From: Paraburkholderia sp. BCC1885
GTDB lineage: Bacteria; Pseudomonadota; Gammaproteobacteria; Burkholderiales; Burkholderiaceae
Assembly: GCF_900996235.1 (NCBI RefSeq)
Contig: NZ_CAAJGM010000218.1
Span: 1 to 41,960, forward strand
Length of the DNA stretch: 41,960 nucleotides
Direction of reading: 5' to 3'
Positions within the stretch are counted from its first letter, which is position 1. Each line of letters starts with the position of its first letter. The notes under the pieces were generated by a model. It was not told the origin of the DNA. It was given only the letters and a program-made list of their open reading frames with translations, and did not search any database. Shown here in pieces: positions 33,485 to 41,599 of the stretch. Made by a program: the position numbers and the translations under genes.

Positions 33485-34537
33485 TTACGACGCTGCCGAT
33501 GCCGGTTGGCGCGCGCAGCGTTCCTCATGCATCGTGATCGCGGCATCGATCTGCCGCAGATACGCCCGTTCTTCCAGCAATGCTTGCCGCGCCTCTTGGG
33601 GCGTGGTCGGTATAAAACGAATCGCGCCGTTCAGACGCACCTGGGCGAGCTTCCACAGATCGGCCTGGATGACCGCGCCGATCTTCGGATAGCCGCCGGT
33701 GGTCTGCGCGTCGCTCAGCAAAACGATAGGCTGGCCGTTCGGCGGCACCTGGATCGTGCCCGGCAGCACCGCGTGCGACAACAGATCGGTCGTGTGCGTG
33801 CGCTGGAGTTCCGTGCCGGCGAGCCGGTAACCCATGCGGTTGCTGTTCGGCGTGACGAGCCATTCGTCCGACCAGAACGCCTCCTGGGCGCTGAGCGGAA
33901 ACTGGTCGTATTCGGGGCCTTGCAGCACGCGGATCGGCACGGCCCAGGCCACGCCGGACGGGTGCCGGCCGCGCCGCAGCGGCTCGTGGACCAGCACGAA
34001 CTTGCACCACGCAGGCGCTTTCACGCCGAATTCAGGCGCCTGCGGGCTGAAGCCGGAGCCGGCTCGCTGCGTGGGAACGCCGACCGGCAGCCGGTCGCCG
34101 TCACGCAGCGCGCGGCCGCCGAGGCCGCCGAACTGGCCGGCGAGATCGGTGCTGCGCGAGCCGAGCATGGGCAGCACGTCGATGCCGCCGGCGATGCACA
34201 CATAGCCGCGCATGCCGCGCTTCGCCGCCTGCAGCGTCAGTTCCTGGCCGGCTTGCACGGGCAGGCTCCACCACGAATAAACCGGCTTGCCGTCGAGCGT
34301 GGCGCCGAATTCCGTGCCGGTGATGGCGATGCGGGTGGCGCGCGGAAAGCGTAGCACGGTCGGCCCGAAGGTGATTTCGAGGCAGGCGGCATCCGGCCGG
34401 TTGCCGACGAGGCGGTTGCCCACCTCGAGCGACAGCCGGTCGAGCGCGCCGCCCAGCGCCACGCCGAGATGCCGGTAGCCTTGCCGTCCGAGATCCTGGA
34501 CCGTGGTCAAAAGACCTGCGCGAATCACGTCGATCAT
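33485..34537 (-). CDS. pxpC: 5-oxoprolinase subunit C (biotin-dependent carboxyltransferase-like)
   Basis: A 350-residue protein beginning MIDVIRAGLLTTVQDLGRQGYRHLGV, the signature opening of PxpC/KipA. It continues with LEITFGPTVLRF, RGYVCIAGGIDVLPMLGSRSTD, PNSNRMGYRLAGTEL, LLSHAVLPGTIQVPPNGQPI and TTGGYPKIGAVIQADLW. It partners PxpB in the phosphorylation/dehydration part of oxoproline opening. The ATG at 34535-34537 overlaps the pxpB stop (ATGA). The 143 extra codons of the longer open frame are pxpB read out of frame. Confidence 0.95.
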   Translation of the reverse strand: MIDVIRAGLLTTVQDLGRQGYRHLGVALGGALDRLSLEVGNRLVGNRPDAACLEITFGPTVLRFPRATRIAITGTEFGATLDGKPVYSWWSLPVQAGQELTLQAAKRGMRGYVCIAGGIDVLPMLGSRSTDLAGQFGGLGGRALRDGDRLPVGVPTQRAGSGFSPQAPEFGVKAPAWCKFVLVHEPLRRGRHPSGVAWAVPIRVLQGPEYDQFPLSAQEAFWSDEWLVTPNSNRMGYRLAGTELQRTHTTDLLSHAVLPGTIQVPPNGQPIVLLSDAQTTGGYPKIGAVIQADLWKLAQVRLNGAIRFIPTTPQEARQALLEERAYLRQIDAAITMHEERCARQPASAAS

Positions 34538-35187
34538 GCCGCGATCCCCGCCACGGTGAAGCGCACCCGGTCGCCCGGTTGCAGCAGGGTGGGCGGCGTG
34601 CGCGCCGGATCGAACAGCGGCACCGAGGTACGGCCGATCAGTTGCCAGCCGCCTGGCGAGGTGGCCGGATACACGCCGGTCTGCTCGCCGCCGATGCCCA
34701 CCGACCCGGCCGGCACTTCGACCCGCGGCGACGCGCGGCGCGGCGTGTGCAGCGCCGCGTCGAGGCCGCCCATGTAGGCGAAACCGGGCTGAAAGCCGAG
34801 GAAGAACACCACGTATTCGCCAGCCGAATGACGTTCGACCACTTCTTGCGCCGACAACCCCGTGTGACGGGCCACATCCTGCAGATCCGGGCCGAATTCG
34901 CCGCCGTACTGGACCGGAATCTCGACTTCGCGGCCGCCCAGCGGGGCTTTGGCGGCGGCGTCCCATGCCTTTTGCAACTGGCCGGCGAGCGCCTCGCTAT
35001 CGGCTTCCAGGGGATCGAATACGAGCGTCAGGTTGTTCATGCCAGGCACCACTTCGAGCACGTGCGGCCAGCCGCGCGCCGCCTCGGCGGCCGCCCAGAT
35101 GCGCCGCTGGCAGTCGAGCGTGGCGGGCGCGGGCGCCTCGCACACTAGCGCGGTGTCGCCGAAACGAAAGATTCGTGGTTGCGTCAT
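34534..35187 (-). CDS. pxpB: 5-oxoprolinase subunit B (KipI family)
   Basis: A 217-residue subunit. It begins MTQPRIFRFGDTALVCE and contains the KipI-family core: IPVQYGGEFGPDLQDVA, VFFLGFQPGFAYMGGLD, and the end segment GSVGIGGEQTGVYPATSPGGWQLIG. First gene of the pxpB-pxpC-pxpA order. The preferred start is ATG at 35185-35187 with AAGAAG upstream; 17 extra upstream codons are open but run into the control region. In Bacillus the relative KipI also inhibits a sporulation kinase, a role not expected here. Confidence 0.95.
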   Translation of the reverse strand: MTQPRIFRFGDTALVCEAPAPATLDCQRRIWAAAEAARGWPHVLEVVPGMNNLTLVFDPLEADSEALAGQLQKAWDAAAKAPLGGREVEIPVQYGGEFGPDLQDVARHTGLSAQEVVERHSAGEYVVFFLGFQPGFAYMGGLDAALHTPRRASPRVEVPAGSVGIGGEQTGVYPATSPGGWQLIGRTSVPLFDPARTPPTLLQPGDRVRFTVAGIAA

Positions 35188-35404
35188 TGCGGCTTCTTTG
35201 GGTTGGACCGGATACCTTGCCGATGGGGCAATTGGCACCGCTCATCACTGGTTATCGGCACGAGGAGCGTCATCCATAATGGATAGACTACATTCTCAAT
35301 AAAATATCGACAATTTATCAATAAGAGTTTGTGCCAGGCTCCCGGAAAAGAGGCGCGCGTCGTACACTGCGAGCACTTCTATCTGTGCATCGGGAACATC
35401 CGTC
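35188..35404. promoter_or_regulatory. Shared control region of pxpBCA and the winged-helix regulator
   Basis: Within 217 nt there is an AT-rich core. A perfect 13-bp palindrome ATCCATAATGGAT lies at 35272-35284. A direct repeat TCAATAA occurs at 35296-35302 and 35318-35324, spaced 22 nt, close to two helical turns. The strand toward pxpB carries TTGATA and TTGTCG as -35 candidates. This is a good place for the divergent regulator to bind. Confidence 0.55.
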
Positions 35405-35917
35405 ATGTCGCGTCAACCGACCAAAATCGTCTCCTCCGAACATCTCGTTTCGGAATCCAGCGCGGAGCTGTCGGAGTTCGAGTACGGGCTCATCATGGTG
35501 GGCAACGCGTTCAACCGCTGGATGGTGCGGTGCATGTCGGCGGCGGGCGAGAAGGACATGACCGCGATCGAGGTGTCGCTGCTGCACCACGTGAGCCATC
35601 GCGAGCGCCGCAAGAAACTCGCTGACATCTGTTTCGTGCTCAACATCGAGGACACCCACGTCGCCACCTATGCGCTGAAGAAGCTGGTAGCTAGAGGGTA
35701 TGTAAAAAGCGAAAAGACCGGCAAGGAAGTGTTTTTTTCGGCCACCCAGGGCGGGCGCGATCTGTGTCTGAAGTACCGGGAAGTGCGCGAAAGCTGCCTG
35801 ATCGCCACGCTCAAGGAAAGCGGGCTGACCAACGAGCAGATTGGCGAGGCCGCGCAACTGATGCGCAACGCCTCGGGCCTGTACGACACGGCCGCGCGGG
35901 CGGCGGCGTCGCTGTGA
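35405..35917 (+). CDS. Winged-helix (MarR-like) transcriptional regulator
   Basis: The product has 170 residues, with a helical N-terminal segment (EFEYGLIMVGNAFNRWMVRCM) and a winged helix (MTAIEVSLLHHVSHRERRKKLADICFVLNIEDTHVATYALKKLVARGYVK). The recognition helix precedes the wing EKTGKEVFFSATQGG, and the C-terminal helices are typical of MarR-type dimers. It diverges from pxpB across a region with a palindrome and phased repeats, so it probably represses or activates the oxoproline genes and senses 5-oxoproline or a related metabolite. That role is inference from position. The start is ATG; the only upstream signal is a weak GGGAAC. Confidence 0.85.
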   Translation: MSRQPTKIVSSEHLVSESSAELSEFEYGLIMVGNAFNRWMVRCMSAAGEKDMTAIEVSLLHHVSHRERRKKLADICFVLNIEDTHVATYALKKLVARGYVKSEKTGKEVFFSATQGGRDLCLKYREVRESCLIATLKESGLTNEQIGEAAQLMRNASGLYDTAARAAASL

Positions 35918-35964
35918 GTTTTTTGCGCGCCCGGTCTTCGGGTGGCTTGCGCGCGGCCGGTTAG

Positions 35965-36570
35965 CTAACCTTGCGGTTCTTGGCGAGGATAGCAGTCGGC
36001 CTCGGTGACGATCATGTCGAGCGGGATGTCGTGCGCTTCGCGCTGCAGCGTCCCGATGCGGCAGGCTTCGTAAGCCACGCCCACGGTGACGGGCTTCGCC
36101 TCACCGGGCCACGCCGCCAGCGTGCGATCGTAATAGCCGCCGCCGTAGCCGAGCCGATAGCCTTCGGCATCGAAGCCGACACACGGCACGAACAGCAGAT
36201 CGGGCACCACCACGTTTTGCGGGACCGGCTCGGGAATCCGGTGATGGCCGATTTTCATTGGCGTATCTGGCGTCCACGCGTGAAACTCCAGTGCCTCGCC
36301 GCGCTGCCGGACCACCGGCAGACTCGCCACGCGCTGCTTGCCGGGCGCGAGCCAGACGGCGATGGCGGCGCGGGCGTCGAACTCGCCGGTTAGCGGCCAG
36401 TAAAACCCCACACAGGCCGGTTTGTAATGACTGAGCGCAGCGAGCAAACGGCGGCTCAACGCCTGCGTGGCGGCAGGCCCGAGAGCCGCATGCAGACGTG
36501 TTTCCAGCAGTGTTTTGCGGAGCGCGTTTTTCGATTCCGAGATGGGGTTGCGTGCTATGCTTGGGCTCAA
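35965..36570 (-). CDS. 5-formyltetrahydrofolate cyclo-ligase family protein
   Basis: An enzyme of about 201 residues converting 5-formyl-THF to 5,10-methenyl-THF with ATP. Family features are the basic N-terminal helix KNALRKTLLETRLHAAL, the segment VGFYWPLTGEFD, DLLFVPCVGFDAEGYRLGYG with the hallmark GYGGGYYDRTLA, and VGVAYEACRI. No ATG lies near the expected start. I chose the TTG at 36568-36570, which has GGAGCG 5 nt upstream and leaves the gene clear of slt. The open frame continues to 36651 but would overlap slt. A -10-like TATACT on this strand lies inside slt at 36611-36616. Confidence 0.88.
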   Translation of the reverse strand: MSPSIARNPISESKNALRKTLLETRLHAALGPAATQALSRRLLAALSHYKPACVGFYWPLTGEFDARAAIAVWLAPGKQRVASLPVVRQRGEALEFHAWTPDTPMKIGHHRIPEPVPQNVVVPDLLFVPCVGFDAEGYRLGYGGGYYDRTLAAWPGEAKPVTVGVAYEACRIGTLQREAHDIPLDMIVTEADCYPRQEPQG

Positions 36571-36590
36571 TTCGCGCTCCAGAAACAACG

Positions 36591-38558
36591 ATGTCAAAAC
36601 GCCTCTTTCGAGTATATCGCGCGGCCGGTCTTGCGCTTGCCGCTGCGGCACTCGTCGCGTGCAGCACGGCCTCGGCCGTCAAGCCCGTCCCGCTTTCGCA
36701 GCTTTCCAACGACGACCAGACTTTTGTGCAGCTCCGTGAGGCGGCGCGCAATAACGACGCCGGCCGCGCAGCCCAACTGGCGGCGATGATTCCGGATTAC
36801 CCGGCGCCGGGCTATGTGGATTATTTCCAGCTCAAGCCGCAACTGTTCGATTCGAGCGGGCATCCGCGCGTCGACGCGCCGGACACCGAGGTGCTGTCGT
36901 TCCTGCAGAAGTACGACGGCCAGGCGATCGCCGACAGGCTGCGCAACGACTATCTCGTCGTGCTCGGCGCGCGTCACGACTGGAACAACTTCGACCAGCA
37001 ATACGCGCGCTTTGTCCTCAACGACGATACTCAGGTCAAGTGCTACGCGCTCGAATCGCGCGCGGCGCATGGCGAGAACGTGGCCGACGCCGCGCGTGCG
37101 CTGCTGGTCGAGCCGAAGTGGTATGGCGACGGTTGCGTGGACCTGATCACCGCGCTCGCCACCAACCAGCAGTTCAGCGCCGACGACGTCTGGCAGCAGA
37201 TCCGCCTCGCTTACGAGCAGAATTACACCAACACCGGCAGCAAATTGCTCGACGCGCTCGGCAACCAGCGCCCCGACCCGGTGCTGTTCGATCAGGCCGC
37301 AACCACGCCGCCTTTGCTGCTGGCGCGCGGTGTCGGGCCCGATGCGCAGTCGCATCAACTGGCGCTGCTGGCCATCACGCGCATGGCGCGCAACGACCCG
37401 GCCATGGCCGCGGCCACGTTTGCGTCCGTGGCGCCCTCGCTGAGTTCACCGGAGCGGGCTATCGGCTGGGGCACCATTGCCTACCAGGCTGCCGCGAAGC
37501 AGATGCCGACCGCCGTGGACTGGTATCGGCTCTCGGCCAATGCGCCGCTGTCGAATCCGGCTTACGAATGGCGTACCCGCACCGCACTGCTGGCCGGCGA
37601 CTGGACCATGGTGCGCTGGTCGATCGAGCAGATGCCGGCTGCGTTGCGCAGCCAGCCGTCGTGGGTCTACTGGCACGCGCGTGCGCTCAAGGAAGGCGGC
37701 GACACGGCGCGGGCCAATCAGGAATTTCTGACAATCGCTTCGGGCTACAACTTCTACGGGCAACTTGCCTCGGAAGATCTGGGTCAGAAGATCACGGTGC
37801 CGCCGAAGACCCAGGTGTCGGATGCCGAAGTGCAGCAAGCAGCCAACACGCCGGGCCTCGCGCTTGCGCAACGGTTCTATCAGATGAACCTGCGGCTCGA
37901 AGGCAACCGCGAATGGAACTGGCCGCTGCGCACCATGAGCGACCGTCAGCTGATCGCGGTCGCCGAGTACGCGCGCCGTATCGAACTGTACGACCGCACC
38001 GTCAACACGGCCGATCGCACGAAGACCGAGCACGATTTCTCGCTGCGCTACCTGTCGCCGTTCCGCGACATTGTCGAGCGCGATGCGCAGACCAACGGGC
38101 TCGACGTCGAGTGGGCCTACGGGCTGATCCGTCAGGAATCGCGCTTCATCATGAATGCGCGTTCCGAGGTCGGCGCAAGCGGTCTGATGCAGTTGATGCC
38201 GGGCACCGCACAACTGGTGGCGAAGAAGATCGGCCTCGGTCCGATCTCGCGTGAGCAGATGAACGACATCGATACGAACATTCTGCTGGGCACGAACTAT
38301 CTTTCGATGATCTACAATCAGTTCGACGGGTCCGCCGTGCTTGCCACCGCCGGTTACAACGCCGGTCCGGGCCGTCCGAAGGCGTGGCGCGAGGGGCTGG
38401 CGCATCCGGTCGAAGGCGCGATCTTCGCGGAGACCATCCCGTTCAACGAAACCCGCGATTACGTCAAGAATGTGCTGTCCAATACGGTCTACTACGCGGC
38501 ATTGTTCGAAGGCCGTCCGCAATCGCTGAAGGCGCGTTTGGGTTACATCGCGCCGTAA
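36591..38558 (+). CDS. slt: Soluble-type lytic murein transglycosylase (Slt70-like lipoprotein)
   Basis: A 655-residue periplasmic enzyme cleaving peptidoglycan glycan strands to 1,6-anhydro products. The N-terminus is a lipoprotein signal (LALAAAALVAC, lipobox Cys24). A long helical superhelix of about 450 residues follows, then the SLT domain with catalytic Glu516 in RQESRF, GASGLMQLMPGTAQLVAK and ATAGYNAGPGRPKAW. The lipobox implies membrane anchoring, unlike classical soluble Slt70. The start is ATG at 36591; a longer frame lacks a signal peptide at its end. The gene begins only 20 nt from the start of the divergent cyclo-ligase gene. Confidence 0.95.
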   Translation: MSKRLFRVYRAAGLALAAAALVACSTASAVKPVPLSQLSNDDQTFVQLREAARNNDAGRAAQLAAMIPDYPAPGYVDYFQLKPQLFDSSGHPRVDAPDTEVLSFLQKYDGQAIADRLRNDYLVVLGARHDWNNFDQQYARFVLNDDTQVKCYALESRAAHGENVADAARALLVEPKWYGDGCVDLITALATNQQFSADDVWQQIRLAYEQNYTNTGSKLLDALGNQRPDPVLFDQAATTPPLLLARGVGPDAQSHQLALLAITRMARNDPAMAAATFASVAPSLSSPERAIGWGTIAYQAAAKQMPTAVDWYRLSANAPLSNPAYEWRTRTALLAGDWTMVRWSIEQMPAALRSQPSWVYWHARALKEGGDTARANQEFLTIASGYNFYGQLASEDLGQKITVPPKTQVSDAEVQQAANTPGLALAQRFYQMNLRLEGNREWNWPLRTMSDRQLIAVAEYARRIELYDRTVNTADRTKTEHDFSLRYLSPFRDIVERDAQTNGLDVEWAYGLIRQESRFIMNARSEVGASGLMQLMPGTAQLVAKKIGLGPISREQMNDIDTNILLGTNYLSMIYNQFDGSAVLATAGYNAGPGRPKAWREGLAHPVEGAIFAETIPFNETRDYVKNVLSNTVYYAALFEGRPQSLKARLGYIAP

Positions 38559-38632
38559 GCGTCGTGCCGCCGCGTGTCGCGCGGCGGCGCTTCACGCCAG
38601 CCGTTGCCGCGGCTTCCACCAGGGAGTCCGAA

Positions 38633-39586
38633 ATGCGACATCAAGCCGTTGCGATCATCGGCGGTTCCGGTTTTATCGGCAGCCATCTCGTCAATTCGCT
38701 CGTCGAGCTCGGCAAAGACGTGCGCATCGCGACACGCCGGCGCTACAACGCGCGTCATCTCACGCTGCTGCCTATCGACGTGATCGAAACCGATGTGTTC
38801 GATCCGGTCCAGCTCGCAAGCTTCGTCGAGGGCGCCGATGCGGTGATCAATCTGGTGGGCACCCTGCATGGCGGACGCGGTACGCCGTATGGCCCCGAGT
38901 TCGCGAGGAACCACGTCGAACTGCCCACGAAGATCGTGGCCGCGTGCGAAGGCAAGGGCGTGCACCGGTTGATCCACATCAGCGCGCTCGGCGCCGATCC
39001 GGACGGCCCGAGCATGTACCTGCGCTCCAAGGGCGACGGCGAAAAAGCGGTGCGCGCCTCCAGGCTTGCCACGACGATTTTCCGGCCGTCGGTGGTGTTC
39101 GGTCCGGAGGACACGTTCCTCAATCAGTTCGCGTTTTTGCAGCGCGTCTTCCCGGTGATCCCGCTGGCGAGCCCGGACGCGCAATTCCAGCCGGTGTTTG
39201 TCGGCGACATTGCGCAGGCAATTGCGAACGTGCTCGATCTCGACGCCGCCAGCGGCCGCACCTACGAACTGGGCGGCCCCACCGTCTACACGCTGGAAGA
39301 ACTGGTGAAATATTGCGGCGACGCGATCGGCCGTCACGCGCGAATCATCCGGCTACCCGACGCGCTCGCGCGGCTGCAGGCATTTACCTTCGAACTGGCG
39401 CCGGGCGAGCCGTTGATCTCGCGCGACAACCTGGATTCGATGAAAACGCCGAGCATCCTGAGCGGGCCGCTCGCGCCCGAACTGGGCATCGAGCCTGCCA
39501 GCATCGAAACGATTGCGCCGGTCTATCTGACCGGCGCGTCGCCCCGCTCGCGCTTCAATGCGTTTCGCGCCAGTGCCGGCCGCTGA
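38633..39586 (+). CDS. NAD(P)-binding protein of the complex I NDUFA9 subunit family
   Basis: A 317-residue extended SDR-fold protein. The Rossmann motif is AIIGGSGFIGSHLV (residues 7-20), followed by RRRYNARHLTLLPIDVIETD, AVINLVGTLHGG, HISALGADPDGPSMYLRSKGDGE, FRPSVVFGPEDTFLNQFA and VFVGDIAQAI. The usual YxxxK becomes YLRSK, as in the NDUFA9/atypical SDR branch, which lacks a clear oxidoreductase role. Bacterial members are not part of the core 14-subunit complex I. AGGGAG lies 7 nt before the ATG. It follows slt by 74 nt and precedes a GST gene by 24 nt. Confidence 0.9.
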   Translation: MRHQAVAIIGGSGFIGSHLVNSLVELGKDVRIATRRRYNARHLTLLPIDVIETDVFDPVQLASFVEGADAVINLVGTLHGGRGTPYGPEFARNHVELPTKIVAACEGKGVHRLIHISALGADPDGPSMYLRSKGDGEKAVRASRLATTIFRPSVVFGPEDTFLNQFAFLQRVFPVIPLASPDAQFQPVFVGDIAQAIANVLDLDAASGRTYELGGPTVYTLEELVKYCGDAIGRHARIIRLPDALARLQAFTFELAPGEPLISRDNLDSMKTPSILSGPLAPELGIEPASIETIAPVYLTGASPRSRFNAFRASAGR

Positions 39587-39610
39587 ATTTTTCGCCTCTC
39601 TTTACCTCGT

Positions 39611-40258
39611 ATGAAACTCGTAATTGGTGACAAGAACTACTCGTCGTGGTCGATGCGGCCATGGGTGCTGATGAAGCACTTCGGCATCCCGTTCGACGAA
39701 GTGTGTGTCCAGATGTACGAAGCCGGTTCGAAGGCCGCGATCCTTGCCCACTCGCCGTCAGGCAAGGTGCCGAGTCTCACGACGGACGACGGCGTGGCCG
39801 TGTCGGACTCGCTGGCGATCGCGGAGACGTTGGCCGAGCGCTTCCCGCAGCATGCGCTGTGGCCGCGCGATCCGGCGGCGCGGGGCCACGCGCGCAGCAT
39901 CAGCGCTGAGATGCATTCGGGCTTCGGCGAGATGCGCGCGAAGATGTGGATGAACATTCGCGCCTCGTTTGCGGGCAAGAATGCGACACCGGGCGCGCTT
40001 GCCGATATTGCGCGCATCGACGCGATCTGGCGCGGCTGCATCGAGCAATACGGCGGCCCATTTCTGTTCGGCGAGTTCTGCATTGCGGATGCGATGTATG
40101 CGCCTGTCGTGATGCGCTTCAACACGTGGCTGCCGGCGTTGTCCGCGACGGCGGCGGCATATGCCCGGCGCGTGACGCAGCATCCGGCCGTGCATGCCTG
40201 GATCGAGGACGCGCTGCACGAGAGCCACGCGATTCCAGTCTACGATACGTGCGCATGA
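39611..40258 (+). CDS. Glutathione S-transferase family protein
   Basis: A 215-residue protein. The thioredoxin-like N-terminal domain starts KLVIGDKNYSSWSMRPWVLM, where Ser residues occupy the catalytic position. The glutathione-binding SGKVPSLTTDDGVAVSDSLAI follows, then a helical C-terminal domain (FGEFCIADAMYAPVVMRFNTW). It resembles the SYSSWS/NYSSWSM group of bacterial GSTs. The substrate is unknown. Its stop overlaps the cca start (ATGA), so the two are co-translated. The operon with the NDUFA9-like gene probably reflects housekeeping rather than a shared pathway. Confidence 0.9.
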   Translation: MKLVIGDKNYSSWSMRPWVLMKHFGIPFDEVCVQMYEAGSKAAILAHSPSGKVPSLTTDDGVAVSDSLAIAETLAERFPQHALWPRDPAARGHARSISAEMHSGFGEMRAKMWMNIRASFAGKNATPGALADIARIDAIWRGCIEQYGGPFLFGEFCIADAMYAPVVMRFNTWLPALSATAAAYARRVTQHPAVHAWIEDALHESHAIPVYDTCA

Positions 40259-41490
40259 ATATCTATGTGGTGGGCGGAGCGATCCGCGATGAATTGCTGG
40301 GCGTACCCGTCCAGGACCGCGATTACGTGGTGGTGGGCGCAACCCCCGAGCAGATGGTGGCGCAGGGTTACCGGCCGGTGGGCAAGGATTTCCCGGTGTT
40401 CCTGCATCCGCAGACGCACGAGGAATACGCGCTGGCGCGCACCGAGCGCAAGACGGCGGCGGGCTATCACGGCTTCCAGTTCTTCTATGCGCCGGACGTG
40501 ACGCTGGAGGAAGACCTGGCGCGGCGCGACCTGACGATCAACGCGATGGCGCGCCAGTTACAGCCGGACGGCACGCTGACCGGACCGGTAATCGACCCGT
40601 TCAACGGACAGTCCGATTTGCAGGCGCGCGTCTTCCGCCATGTGAGCGACGCGTTTCTCGAAGACCCGGTGCGCATCCTGCGCATCGCGCGCTTTGCTGC
40701 GCGCTTCACTGATTTCACGGTTGCGCCGCAGACGCAGGACCTGATGCGCAAGATGGTGGCCGCGGGCGAGGTGGATGCGCTGGTGCCGGAGCGGGTGTGG
40801 CAGGAATTGTCACGCGGCCTGATGGAAGCGCGGCCGTCGCGGATGTTCGAGGTGTTGCGCGAATGCGGCGCGCTCGCACGGATTCTGCCGGAGGTCGACG
40901 CGCTATGGGGCGTACCGCAGCGCGCCGATTACCACCCGGAGGTGGACACAGGCGTACACGTGATGATGGTGGTGGATCACGCCGCGACGCAGGGATACGC
41001 GTTGGCGGTGCGCTTTGCCGCGCTCACGCACGATCTGGGCAAGGCGACGACACCGGAAGACGTGTTGCCGCGGCACATAGGGCACGAGGGACGCAGCGTG
41101 GATCTGCTCAAGCCGCTGTGCGAGCGCTTGAGGGTGCCGAATGAATGCCGGGATCTGGCGGTGCTCGTGGCACGCGAGCACGGCAATATTCATCGGGTGA
41201 TGGAGACGGGCGCCGCTGGCGTTGTGCGTTTGTTGGAGCGTTGCGATGCGCTCAGGAAACCGGCGCGGTTTGCTGAGGCTTTGCAGGCGTGTGAAGCTGA
41301 TGCGCGCGGGCGCTTGGGGTTCGAGGCTCGGGAGTATCCGCAGGCGGAACGGCTTCGTATTGCGCTTGTGGCTGCGCGGGCTGTTGATGCCGGGGCAGTG
41401 GCGCTTGCGCTTGCTGATAGGCCTTCGGCTATTAAGGCTGCTGTGCAGCGGGAGAGGGTTAAGGCGGTTGGGTTGGTTTTGGGGGAGTAG
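40255..41490 (+). CDS. cca: Multifunctional CCA-adding tRNA nucleotidyltransferase with HD domain
   Basis: A 411-residue enzyme that builds or repairs the 3' CCA of tRNA. The class II nucleotidyltransferase head shows GGAIR (G7-R11) and the metal-binding DRD (D21-D23), with RRDLTINAMA following and EDPVRILRIARFAARF as the neck. An HD phosphohydrolase domain follows (VDHAA, ALTHDLGK), as in the longer proteobacterial enzymes with added phosphatase/phosphodiesterase activity. The ATG overlaps the GST stop. Codon use drifts at the 3' end: the last 150 nt hold about 65 G and 28 C on the coding strand, and the last 30 nt hold a single C. A dispersed repeat follows directly. Confidence 0.97.
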   Translation: MNIYVVGGAIRDELLGVPVQDRDYVVVGATPEQMVAQGYRPVGKDFPVFLHPQTHEEYALARTERKTAAGYHGFQFFYAPDVTLEEDLARRDLTINAMARQLQPDGTLTGPVIDPFNGQSDLQARVFRHVSDAFLEDPVRILRIARFAARFTDFTVAPQTQDLMRKMVAAGEVDALVPERVWQELSRGLMEARPSRMFEVLRECGALARILPEVDALWGVPQRADYHPEVDTGVHVMMVVDHAATQGYALAVRFAALTHDLGKATTPEDVLPRHIGHEGRSVDLLKPLCERLRVPNECRDLAVLVAREHGNIHRVMETGAAGVVRLLERCDALRKPARFAEALQACEADARGRLGFEAREYPQAERLRIALVAARAVDAGAVALALADRPSAIKAAVQRERVKAVGLVLGE

Positions 41491-41511
41491 TTTTTTTGTT
41501 TGTCTGACTGA

Positions 41512-41599
41512 TGGTTTTTTTTGCCTGCGGCGGCTGGTGGTTTGGTTGTTGTTCTTCTTCTGGCTGTTTTGGCCTTTCCTTGGGTTGGGTTTGCGGGGG
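41512..41599 (+). repeat. Dispersed intergenic repeat downstream of cca (right copy)
   Basis: Bases 41532-41581 are identical to the reverse complement of 172-221. The flanking T-run and GCCTGC segment also match, with a 4-nt length difference. The 88 nt from 41512 to 41599 contain no A. As with the left copy, it starts within about 30 nt of the preceding gene's stop codon and reads outward from it. The short ORF over this stretch is not credible. Confidence 0.85.

Noticed and set aside
35959..35970. Perfect 12-bp palindrome GGTTAGCTAACC over the cyclo-ligase stop codon
   Set aside because: Short and isolated, with no T-tract and no second site. It may be chance, and no role can be argued.
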